Positions 1 to 5,062 of a stretch of 7,842 nt of DNA are shown here, in pieces (positions within the stretch are counted from its first letter, which is position 1; every line of letters begins with the position of its first letter). The translations under genes and the position numbers were made by a program. The notes under the pieces are model-generated. The model ran no database searches. It was not told where the DNA came from and saw nothing but the letters and a program-made list of their open reading frames with translations. The DNA is from PNKC01 sp039917655 (GTDB lineage Bacteria; Chloroflexota; Dehalococcoidia; Tepidiformales; Tepidiformaceae): NCBI GenBank assembly GCA_039917655.1, contig JBDSJC010000014.1, forward strand, positions 1-7,842. Direction: 5' to 3'.

Positions 1-886
1 TCACCCACAGTTCGATCGCCAGCGCACCGCCGAGGCCGGGGGGCGGCGGCGCGTGCGGCGGCGCTCCGGGCGGCAGGACCGCGGGCCAGCCTGAGCCAGC
101 GTTCTCCGGCCACCAGCGCTGAAACGCAGCCCCCGCCACGTCCAGCCGCCGCGCCGGCGAGGCCATCGGGCGCAACCCCGCGCGGCGCAGGGAGAGCGCC
201 GCCGCCGCGCCGCGCAGTTCCGCGGCGATCAGCAGCTGGCGCGGGATCGAGGCCCCTTCCACCCGTTCCAACAGGGCGGCCAGCGGCAGCCGCCGCGCAA
301 GCGAGGCGAACGCCGCGCGGTTCGGCGGCCCACCGAGAATCTCGAGGGCGAGCGCGTAGAGCGCCTGGCTGGGACCCGAAGCGGCGACCAGCGGCGCCGC
401 CCGCGCGGCTTTGATCCGCAGCCGCCGCAGTCCGAGCCGCTCCAGCGCTTGCCCCGATTCCCGGCCCAGCGCCGCGGCCAGCGTGCAGGGCGGCGTGAAC
501 GGCGGGGGAAAGGCCGCCTGACTCTCCTCCACGGGAAGGACGAGGATGGCGATCGCCCGGCCGGTTGAGTGCAGCGTCGCCAGCGCACCGCTGTCGTTCG
601 CCGCCACGGCGTGCAGCACCACCCCGCCGTAAGCCGGGTCCAGGTGGTGGCCGTGGGCCCGCCAGCCGCTGGCCAGCAGGTGGATCTCGACATCCCCGCG
701 CAGCAGGTCCCCACCGGCGTCAAGGATCGCGCCCCTGAAGTCAGGCCCGCTGCCGCCCCCGGGCACGCCCGGGAAGACGACCTTCAGCGCCCGCCCATCC
801 TCCAGCCGGAGGGCGGCCCGAAAGCCCGCCGCCCAGCGCGCGGCGACCACCGACTCGCGTTCGGCTGCGGCGGCAAAAGCGCTCAC
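1..886 (-). CDS. DUF2851 family protein, C-terminus beyond window edge
   Basis: Reading the minus strand from a GTG at 886 gives 295 codons open to the left edge. The start is set by AAGGA six bases upstream and by a GTGA overlap with the stop of the XRE gene. There is only one internal ATG, far downstream, so ATG-based gene finders would miss it. Conserved blocks of the DUF2851 family are visible: GPDFRGAIL (residues 46-54), GDVEIHL (63-69), a W then HGHHLD (74-82) and VVLHAV (88-93). The family is usually a little over 400 residues, so about a third is missing. Its function is unknown. The order PD, about 15 residues, DxExH (D48, D64, E66, H68), followed by more histidines, resembles a metal site and could be a PD-(D/E)xK-like nuclease core; that is inference. 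Codon third positions are strongly GC-biased, as expected for a real gene here. I am confident of the family but not of the role. Confidence 0.85.
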   Translation of the reverse strand, partial: MSAFAAAAERESVVAARWAAGFRAALRLEDGRALKVVFPGVPGGGSGPDFRGAILDAGGDLLRGDVEIHLLASGWRAHGHHLDPAYGGVVLHAVAANDSGALATLHSTGRAIAILVLPVEESQAAFPPPFTPPCTLAAALGRESGQALERLGLRRLRIKAARAAPLVAASGPSQALYALALEILGGPPNRAAFASLARRLPLAALLERVEGASIPRQLLIAAELRGAAAALSLRRAGLRPMASPARRLDVAGAAFQRWWPENAGSGWPAVLPPGAPPHAPPPPGLGGALAIELWV

Positions 887-1098
887 GCCTCGTCCTTCGC
901 GCCGGGATCGTAGGGCGCGCGCTCCTCGGCGAGGATCCCGAGCATCCTGGCGCTCGCCCCGCGCGGCGCGTAGCGGCCCGTCTCCCACTCGCTTACCGTC
1001 TGCTGGCGCACGCCCAGGGCGCGCGCAAACTCGGCCTGCGAGAGCCCCAGGGTTGCCCGCAGTGCGGCGATCTCCCGCGCGTCCCAACCCTTCGCCAT
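883..1098 (-). CDS. Small XRE-family helix-turn-helix regulator
   Basis: A 71-residue protein that is almost entirely one HTH_3 (Cro/C1-type) domain, about residues 9-58. The turn LSQAEFARALGVRQQTVSEW shows the Q-x-x-A, V/Q-x-x-V-S-x-W-E pattern of helices 2 and 3, followed by the usual E-x-G-R-x-P loop. It should bind a short palindrome as a dimer. Two overlapping inverted repeats lie directly upstream of its start (1109-1137), so autoregulation is likely. The stop overlaps the GTG of the DUF2851 gene (GTGA), which implies translation from one mRNA. There is no convincing Shine-Dalgarno; a TAAGAT hexamer ends six bases before the ATG, suggesting a leaderless transcript. The arrangement recalls antitoxin-type XRE regulators, but the partner is not a known toxin. 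Confidence 0.9.
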   Translation of the reverse strand: MAKGWDAREIAALRATLGLSQAEFARALGVRQQTVSEWETGRYAPRGASARMLGILAEERAPYDPGAKDEA

Positions 1099-1104
1099 CC
1101 CTTC

Positions 1105-1110
1105 ATCTTA
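1105..1110 (-). promoter_or_regulatory. -10-like hexamer (TAAGAT) six bases before the XRE start
   Basis: On the minus strand TAAGAT fits TANNNT and is separated by six bases from the ATG at 1098. Transcription would start at or next to the A of the ATG. No -35 match is seen at the usual distance; that position lies in the second palindrome. Confidence 0.4.
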
Positions 1111-1137
1111 CACGCTACCGTGTAGCTGGCGAGCTAC
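1109..1137. promoter_or_regulatory. Two overlapping palindromes upstream of the XRE gene (candidate operator)
   Basis: TACACG-CTAC-CGTGTA (1109-1124) and GTAGCT-GGCG-AGCTAC (1122-1137) are both perfect 6-bp inverted repeats with 4-bp spacers. They share three bases, and their centres are 13 bp apart. The first begins ten bases upstream of the XRE ATG and overlaps the TAAGAT hexamer (plus-strand 1105-1110). A Cro/C1-type dimer bound here would cover the promoter. The binding itself is inferred. Confidence 0.6.
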
Positions 1138-1140
1138 GGG

Positions 1141-1168
1141 CCAACGGCCAACGGCAGACGGCCAACGG
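1141..1168. repeat. Four tandem heptamers, CCAACGG type
   Basis: CCAACGG CCAACGG CAGACGG CCAACGG runs without gaps, one unit carrying two changes. It lies between the XRE operator and the stop of the exported-protein gene, which ends at 1173 on the minus strand. A further copy of the same heptamer, in the rotated form GGCCAAC, occurs at 1761-1767. Confidence 0.85.
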
Positions 1169-1172
1169 GGCC

Positions 1173-1592
1173 TTACTCCGGCGGCGAGACCAGGGCCGTG
1201 GGCAGATTTGTCAGGTCGATCGTCTTGCGTGGCGGCAGCGTCTCGAGCGAGGCGGCGGCCGTCCCGTTTCCAGGCGCGGCGTTGCGGCCCGCCCGCCCGA
1301 GGTGGGCGTTCGCGCGCGGTTGCTGCGCTTCCGTGACGCCTACCGCCCGGTTCGTGCTGGTGGCAAAGTGCGCTTCGTCTGTCCCGCGGGGGTTGGCCCG
1401 CAGCCGCGAAACACCACAGCCGCTGAGCGTTGGCGCACCGGCTGCCTGGAGCTCGGCGTCCGCGCAGGAGGAGGCGCTCACAGGCTGCCCCGAACCGGCC
1501 CCGACCGCGCTGGCAGCGAACAGCGCCAAGCCGGCGGCGCCAACCGCCAGCGCTCGCTGGGACCTCGCCATGCCCATAAGGGAAACGCCCAC
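1173..1592 (-). CDS. Small exported protein of unknown function
   Basis: I do not recognise the family. The start chosen is GTG at 1592 because GGAGG (plus-strand 1599-1603) lies six bases upstream; ATG at 1577 or 1571 are alternatives. The 139-residue product has a clear Sec signal: basic n-region around R10-R13, a hydrophobic alanine/leucine stretch at residues 14-31, and a V-x-A cleavage site near A32. The mature part of about 107 residues is rich in Ala, Gly, Thr, Asn and Arg. It has two cysteines (43 and 59) that could form a disulphide, and no lipobox, so it is not an obvious lipoprotein. Low-complexity composition suggests a mostly unstructured secreted or periplasmic protein. Third codon positions are GC-rich throughout. 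It stands alone between two heptamer-repeat patches. The reading frame remains open up to 1787, but that extension does not look protein-like. Confidence 0.55.
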   Translation of the reverse strand: MGVSLMGMARSQRALAVGAAGLALFAASAVGAGSGQPVSASSCADAELQAAGAPTLSGCGVSRLRANPRGTDEAHFATSTNRAVGVTEAQQPRANAHLGRAGRNAAPGNGTAAASLETLPPRKTIDLTNLPTALVSPPE

Positions 1593-1798
1593 CAGATGCC
1601 TCCAGAAACCTCTATGAAACGGTCTGGCTACCGTACCGCAACCGAAACGCCTTGCCCATGCCCAAAATGGCCAGAATCGCCTCTCGCCGGCAGTTCTAAC
1701 GAAGTTCTTGAGGGTCCAGGCAGGTCGAGGAAGGTGGAGAGGTGGTGGCTGACTGACAACGGCCAACAGTCCTGACCGCCACGTCACGCCACGTCACG
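1593..1798. other. Intergenic region upstream of the exported-protein gene
   Basis: About 200 bp with no convincing gene. It holds the GGAGG of the exported-protein gene, a short patch of heptamer-like units (1754-1767) and a CACGT pentamer array at its right end. I found no clear promoter or terminator. Confidence 0.5.
1754..1767. repeat. Second patch of GGCCAAC-type heptamers
   Basis: TGACAAC followed by GGCCAAC. The second unit is a rotation of the CCAACGG heptamer at 1141-1168, in the same orientation. Two units are little by themselves, but the sequence match with the longer array makes a common origin plausible. Confidence 0.4.
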
Positions 1799-1804
1799 TC
1801 ACGT
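1780..1804. repeat. Five tandem CACGT pentamers at the 3' end of the GNAT gene
   Basis: CACGT CACGC CACGT CACGT CACGT, one mismatch in 25 bases. It covers the TGA stop of the acetyltransferase gene (plus-strand 1799-1801) and the bases just beyond. The pentamer length would shift frame if copy number changed inside the gene, but only the last few bases are coding. Confidence 0.75.
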
Positions 1805-2569
1805 GATGTGACAATCCTCGCCGAAAAAGCGCGGTCCCAGCCCGCCCGCGATCGCCTGCGAGGCCGCGTTCTCCCAGCTCGTGCTGTAGAAGGCCACCCG
1901 CCCGCCCGCGATGACCTCCGCCGCCCACGACCGCACCACACTGCGGGCGAAACCCCGCCGCCGATAGTCTGGGGCAGTGCTGACGCCCGCCTCCGCCGCG
2001 GTAGGCGAAGACCGCGAACTGTGACAGAGCGCGACGATTGCGCCATCCGCCTCAACCACGTAGCACGGCTGCTGCGCGGCGTTCAGCGGCTCGCTCCAGC
2101 CCATCTCACGCAGCTGCCGGTGGAAGCGAACAGTCTCTCCCTCGCCAATCGCTCTCGGAGAGGCGGTCCGGGGGAGAGGGTCCATCGCCTCGCGCCCTAT
2201 CGCCTCCGAGACTGCCAATTGGCTGCCGGGCGCCGCATCGAAGACAAACGCCGGCCCACGGTAGATCGCTGTCACGGGCTGGTCACGCGCCAGGATGACG
2301 ATCGCCTGGGCCAGGCAGCCGGGCTCCGCTCCCGGGACGCCGAGAGGCGGCTCGCGCTCCAGCAGCGCTGCCAGGTTTTCCGCCTGTTCGTGGGGCAAGT
2401 CGTGGCGCAGATGCCAGACGTTCCCTCCAGCGGTCCGGCCGAGAAACATCCGCGGAGCTGAGAACGGCGGCTCCTCGCTGGTGCTCGCCATCCGTCCCTC
2501 GTCGTCGAGGCGGAACAGCGTCCTCGCCTGGAGGCGCATCAGTCCGAGAGGATCTCGCGGCGTGGGCAT
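1799..2569 (-). CDS. GNAT family N-acetyltransferase
   Basis: A 256-residue protein with a C-terminal GNAT fold. The acetyl-CoA motif is at about residues 196-215: VSTAPDYRRRGFARSVV, with the R-R-x-G-F/Y-A pyrophosphate loop. The following segment (YSTSWENAASQAIAGGLG, 228-245) matches the FR47-like end of the domain, where N and the A-x-x-x-x-G-L-G helix recur. Residues 1-150 form an N-terminal region with MFLGRT and RHDLP (41-59) that accompanies this group of acetyltransferases and probably sets substrate choice; the substrate cannot be told. The start at 2569 is preferred because the upstream open frame (to 2707) is G/C-skewed and not protein-like, while MPTPRDPLGLMRLQARTLF starts the conserved region. 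There is only a weak GAAGA upstream. It is transcribed divergently from the FAD oxidoreductase gene. Confidence 0.85.
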   Translation of the reverse strand: MPTPRDPLGLMRLQARTLFRLDDEGRMASTSEEPPFSAPRMFLGRTAGGNVWHLRHDLPHEQAENLAALLEREPPLGVPGAEPGCLAQAIVILARDQPVTAIYRGPAFVFDAAPGSQLAVSEAIGREAMDPLPRTASPRAIGEGETVRFHRQLREMGWSEPLNAAQQPCYVVEADGAIVALCHSSRSSPTAAEAGVSTAPDYRRRGFARSVVRSWAAEVIAGGRVAFYSTSWENAASQAIAGGLGPRFFGEDCHIT

Positions 2570-2701
2570 TCTTCGATTTGTACCATACGCCGCCGCCAGG
2601 TGGCGTGGCCACTGGGGAAGGCGCGCGGTTTCGGGGCGTCGGGGGTGTCGGAGTGGCGGTGTGGCGGTGTGTTGCGGGGGGGCGGGGAAAAGTGAACTTC
2701 G

Positions 2702-2725
2702 CCACACCCCGCGTTGCCGGTGTGG
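2702..2725. promoter_or_regulatory. CCACACC/GGTGTGG dyad next to the probable -10
   Basis: A perfect 7-bp inverted repeat with a 10-bp spacer, ending directly before TATACC (2726-2731). It occupies the place where a -35 element would lie, so it may be an activator or repressor site. This is inferred from position and symmetry. Confidence 0.35.
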
Positions 2726-2741
2726 TATACCCTGAACCGCC

Positions 2742-2765
2742 GTTCACTGAATACATTCAGCGAAC
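2742..2765. promoter_or_regulatory. 24-bp palindrome between promoter and RBS of the oxidoreductase gene (candidate operator)
   Basis: Arms GTTCACTGAAT and ATTCAGCGAAC around a central AC: 10 of 11 positions pair, and the inner 6 bp are perfect. It starts 11 bases after TATACC and ends three bases before AGGAGG. Size and position suit a TetR- or MarR-type repressor dimer blocking transcription start. No such regulator gene is in the window. Confidence 0.6.
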
Positions 2766-2781
2766 CACAGGAGGCTTTTTC

Positions 2782-3891
2782 ATGTACGACGCGATCATCG
2801 TCGGGGCGCGCTGCGCCGGCTCACCGACGGGCATGCTGCTCGCCCGGCAGGGCCACAGCGTACTGCTGGTGGACAAGGCGACATTCCCCAGCGACACGCT
2901 TTCGACGCACTTCCTCACCTCGGAGGGCGTGCGATCGCTCTCCGAATGGGGCCTCCTCGAGCGGGTCATGGCCACCGGCTGCCCGCCGATCACGGACATG
3001 ACGATGTCCTGGAGCGGAATCGTCATGCCGAGCATCGCCGACCCTGAGTTCTCGCCAATCTGCCCGCGCCGCACGGTGCTCGATACGATCCTCGTCGAAG
3101 CCGCGCGAGGGGCCGGCGCCGAGGTGCGCGAAGGCTTCGGTTTCGATGAGCTGCTGGTTGAAGCCGGCGCCGTGGTTGGCATCCGCGGCCACAACCGCGA
3201 CGGGCAGCCGGTCGAAGAGCGGGCGCGAATCGTGGTTGGCGCGGATGGCAAGCATTCGCGCGTTGCCGAAAAGACCGGCGCCGCGCAGTACAACGTCTTC
3301 CCCAGCGCGACCTGCGGCTACTACTCCTATTGGTCGAACTTCGCAGGTCCCGGCACCGAGATCTACATCCAGGACGGCTTCGGCCTCTTCACCTTCAAAA
3401 CCAACGACGGCCTCACCTGCGCGGGCTTCGAGTGGCCGAAGGCCGAATTCGAGACGGCCCGCAAGGATATCGACGCGGCCGCCATGGCCACCTTTGCAAA
3501 GATACCCGGCATGGCTGAGCGCGTGGCTAAGGCGACGCGCGTGGACAAGTACTACGGCAGCGCTGGCGAAGACAGCTACTACCGCAAGCCGTACGGGCCC
3601 GGCTGGGCGCTGGCTGGCGATTCGGGCTACCTCAAAGACCCGCTCATGGGCCAGGGGATCACCGACGCCTTCCGCGATGCGTCCATGCTCTCGGCAGCGA
3701 TCGACGCCGGCCTGACCAACCGCCAGCCCATGGACGAGGCTCTCGCGGGCTACGAAAAAGCCCGGAATGAGGCGACGGCGATGATCTACCAGGTCACCAA
3801 CCTCGTCACCGGCGAACTCAACCCGGCGCCGGAGATCGTCCAGATGATCGCCGCGCAGATGGGCGCTCAGGCAGCCCCGGCCCCCGCCTGA
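2782..3891 (+). CDS. FAD-dependent oxidoreductase (GxRxxG class, group A monooxygenase / geranylgeranyl reductase-like fold)
   Basis: A 369-residue flavoprotein. The start is fixed by AGGAGG at 2769-2774, seven bases upstream, and by the FAD-binding strand immediately after the Met. Residues 4-35 form the Rossmann beta-alpha-beta unit with VGARCAGS (the third-position R instead of G is typical of this subgroup) and end in VDKA. FPSDTLSTH (35-43 region) is a subgroup signature. The DG motif is VVGADGKHSRV (151-161), and the GD motif LAGDSGYLKDPLMGQGI (277-293) contacts the FAD ribityl and phosphate. All three motifs of the p-hydroxybenzoate-hydroxylase fold are therefore intact. The YYSYW and FGLFTFKTN segments (near 178-212) belong to the substrate-binding sheet. 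Family members hydroxylate, epoxidise, halogenate or reduce varied substrates; the substrate cannot be read here. It is probably cytoplasmic, since no signal or TM helix is seen. It is transcribed alone and preceded by a strong palindrome, which suggests inducible control. Confidence 0.9.
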   Translation: MYDAIIVGARCAGSPTGMLLARQGHSVLLVDKATFPSDTLSTHFLTSEGVRSLSEWGLLERVMATGCPPITDMTMSWSGIVMPSIADPEFSPICPRRTVLDTILVEAARGAGAEVREGFGFDELLVEAGAVVGIRGHNRDGQPVEERARIVVGADGKHSRVAEKTGAAQYNVFPSATCGYYSYWSNFAGPGTEIYIQDGFGLFTFKTNDGLTCAGFEWPKAEFETARKDIDAAAMATFAKIPGMAERVAKATRVDKYYGSAGEDSYYRKPYGPGWALAGDSGYLKDPLMGQGITDAFRDASMLSAAIDAGLTNRQPMDEALAGYEKARNEATAMIYQVTNLVTGELNPAPEIVQMIAAQMGAQAAPAPA

Positions 3892-3930
3892 GGTTCGACA
3901 CAGCCAACGGGCAGCGCGGACAATGGCCTC

Positions 3931-4119
3931 ATGCCCCGTCCGCGCTGCCTCTGGTGCACTGAACCTCCGTTCGAAGACACCGCCGTGCTCAAGTGGCGCG
4001 GCGAAGAGCGCGAGCGCCTCACCGTGCCGCTCTGCCGCAAGCACCTCGGTCGCCTGCAAGAAGCCGGCCCCAAAGGCAAAGAGACCAAGGGCTGGTTTTA
4101 CAAAGTCGGATGGTGGTAG
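3931..4119 (+). CDS. Small CxxC/CxxH putative zinc-binding protein
   Basis: A 62-residue protein not assigned to a named family. It has C6-x2-C9 and C35-x2-H38, a spacing that fits one structural zinc site (zinc ribbon or treble-clef-like). Between the pairs is a charged strand region with WRGEERERL. The C-terminus is basic, then aromatic (GWFYKVGWW). Codons are GC-rich at the third position throughout, and the frame is clean. No Shine-Dalgarno is visible; GACAAT ends six bases before the ATG, so a leaderless transcript is likely. It lies 39 bp after the oxidoreductase and 72 bp before the methyltransferase. It might bind nucleic acid or act as an adaptor, but this is not shown. Confidence 0.6.
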   Translation: MPRPRCLWCTEPPFEDTAVLKWRGEERERLTVPLCRKHLGRLQEAGPKGKETKGWFYKVGWW

Positions 4120-4124
4120 GCGAG

Positions 4125-4156
4125 GCACTGAGTCCGGAGTGCTTTGTGCTCAGTGC
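4125..4156. repeat. GCACTGAG/CTCAGTGC inverted repeat containing GAGTGCT-type heptamers
   Basis: GCACTGAG (4125-4132) and CTCAGTGC (4149-4156) pair perfectly around a 16-base loop. Within and after the loop, three 7-base units run in tandem at 4137-4157: GAGTGCT, TTGTGCT, CAGTGCT. It follows the stop of the small zinc-type gene by six bases, so a hairpin role in ending that transcript is possible, but there is no T-run. Confidence 0.6.
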
Positions 4157-4178
4157 TTGGCCCTATCCGCCGCTCCCC

Positions 4179-4184
4179 TACGCT
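4179..4184 (+). promoter_or_regulatory. -10-like hexamer (TACGCT) seven bases before the methyltransferase start
   Basis: TACGCT fits TANNNT and ends seven bases before the ATG at 4192. No Shine-Dalgarno intervenes. This is the same arrangement as at other genes in the window, and it supports choosing 4192 over upstream starts. Confidence 0.4.
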
Positions 4185-4191
4185 TAGCGCG

Positions 4192-4968
4192 ATGCCCCGC
4201 ATGCGCCCCAAGCCCAACTCCACGCCCGATGACATCGCCTTCGGCATCAACCCCTGCGCCATGGCCATCGAGACCGGCAACGTCCGCTCACTCCTCTACC
4301 TGCGCGAAACGAAAAACGAACGCGTCCTGGACCTCGTTCTTAAGGCGCGCGCCCTCAACATCCCAACCGCCGACACGGACATCTTTCGCCTCGACGAACT
4401 GACCGCCGAAGGCGTCCACCAGGGTGTTTTAGTGCGCTTGCGGGATATGCAGCCCGTGGACCTCGCGGCCGTCGCCAAGGGTGCAACCGGCGCGTCGCTC
4501 GTCGTCCTGCTGGACCGCGTCACGGACCCCCAGAATCTGGGCGCGGTGCTGCGTGCCGCTGTCGCCGTGGGCGTGGACGCCGTCGTGCTCCCCAGGCGGC
4601 GTGGCGCGCTGCTCTCGCCGGGCGTCCACCGCGCCAGCGCGGGGATCAGCTTCATCGCCCCGGTGGCCGCGCCCCAGAACCTCGCGCTCGCGATCAAGAC
4701 CCTCAAGGAGTCCGGCTACTGGGTGGTAGCCGCGGACGCAGGTGAAGGTTCGCAACCGGCAACCTCGTTTGATTGGCCCCAGAAGACCGCGCTGATCATG
4801 GGCAGCGAAGGTGAAGGCGTGGCCCACCTCCTGCGCCGCGAAAGCGATTTCGTCGTCGCCCTTCCCATGGACCCGCGAGTCGAATCCCTGAACGTCGGCG
4901 TGGCTTGCGGCGCTCTCTCCTATCTCTGGCGCCGCCAGTGGCCCGCGGTACTGCGAACCGAGGGTTAA
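4192..4968 (+). CDS. rlmB: 23S rRNA 2'-O-ribose methyltransferase of the SpoU/TrmH family (RlmB-like)
   Basis: A 258-residue SPOUT enzyme using S-adenosylmethionine to methylate a ribose 2'-OH in rRNA. RlmB of E. coli, which modifies G2251 of 23S rRNA, has the same two-domain layout. Residues 15-80 are the substrate-binding domain: FGINPCAMAIETGNVRSL and GVHQGVLVRL. Residues about 103-250 are the knotted catalytic domain. Motif 1 is LLDRVTDPQNLGAVLRAA with N115 and R121; motif 2 is IMGSEGEGV with E206; motif 3 is VESLNVGVACG with S232 and N234. All key residues are present. One oddity: motif 3 reads NVG where NVS is usual. The start at 4192 fits the family length; an upstream TTG (4144) would add residues from a repeat region. 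The target site is inferred from the family, and tRNA or another rRNA site cannot be excluded. Confidence 0.88.
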   Translation: MPRMRPKPNSTPDDIAFGINPCAMAIETGNVRSLLYLRETKNERVLDLVLKARALNIPTADTDIFRLDELTAEGVHQGVLVRLRDMQPVDLAAVAKGATGASLVVLLDRVTDPQNLGAVLRAAVAVGVDAVVLPRRRGALLSPGVHRASAGISFIAPVAAPQNLALAIKTLKESGYWVVAADAGEGSQPATSFDWPQKTALIMGSEGEGVAHLLRRESDFVVALPMDPRVESLNVGVACGALSYLWRRQWPAVLRTEG

Positions 4969-4997
4969 GGACGCGGGCCGAAGGAGGACCGATCTGC

Positions 4998-5048
4998 ATG
5001 CACTCCGCCGCCCCGCCCCCAGGAAACGGCTGTACTGTTGCCTCCTAA
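4998..5048 (+). CDS. Possible 16-codon leader ORF upstream of the chrB-like gene
   Basis: AGGAGG at 4982-4987 is followed ten bases later by an ATG that opens a 16-residue frame (MHSAAPPPGNGCTVAS) ending in TAA at 5046-5048. The stop lies in the loop of the CCTCC/GGAGG hairpin that covers the next gene's ribosome binding site. The peptide carries three prolines in a row. It could regulate the downstream gene by opening or stalling near the hairpin. Its short length means chance is a real alternative. Confidence 0.35.
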   Translation: MHSAAPPPGNGCTVAS

Positions 5049-5054
5049 AGGAGG
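5041..5054 (+). promoter_or_regulatory. Hairpin sequestering the chrB-like ribosome binding site
   Basis: CCTCC-TAAA-GGAGG: a perfect 5-bp GC-rich stem and four-base loop. Its 3' arm is the Shine-Dalgarno of the gene at 5063 (AGGAGG, eight bases from the ATG). In RNA the fold would hide the RBS. The strand CCTCC is itself anti-SD-like. Confidence 0.5.
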
Positions 5055-5062
5055 ACCCGGTT

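Larger units (their letters stand above)
2570..2781. other. Divergent intergenic region with G-rich tract
   Basis: About 210 bp between the divergent acetyltransferase and oxidoreductase genes. A very G-rich strand at 2634-2687 includes a GTGGCGGT tandem duplication (2653-2668) and a G7-C-G4 run. The oxidoreductase-proximal half holds the CCACACC/GGTGTGG dyad, a TATACC hexamer (2726-2731) and the palindrome described below. On the acetyltransferase side, TATGGT (plus-strand 2582-2587) lies 12 bases before its ATG. Confidence 0.6.

Noticed and set aside
229..913. ORFs at 229-723 (minus) and 569-913 (plus)
   Set aside because: Arg/Trp/Pro-rich shadow frames of the DUF2851 gene, which has family motifs in another frame.
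1141..1168. CRISPR array
   Set aside because: Units are 7 bp with no spacers; it is a simple tandem repeat.
1053..1775. Plus-strand ORF across the XRE promoter, heptamers and exported-protein gene
   Set aside because: It runs through repeats and non-coding DNA and has no protein-like pattern.
2634..2687. Possible G-quadruplex in the G-rich tract
   Set aside because: G runs are too unevenly spaced (a gap near 30 bases between suitable runs) for a standard four-tract motif.
2821..4128. Long minus-strand ORF (435 residues) opposite the FAD oxidoreductase
   Set aside because: It mirrors the codons of a gene with all FAD motifs and has no recognisable domain; long antisense frames are expected at this GC content.
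4125..4156. Rho-independent terminator
   Set aside because: The stem is fair, but the 16-base loop is long and no T-run follows.
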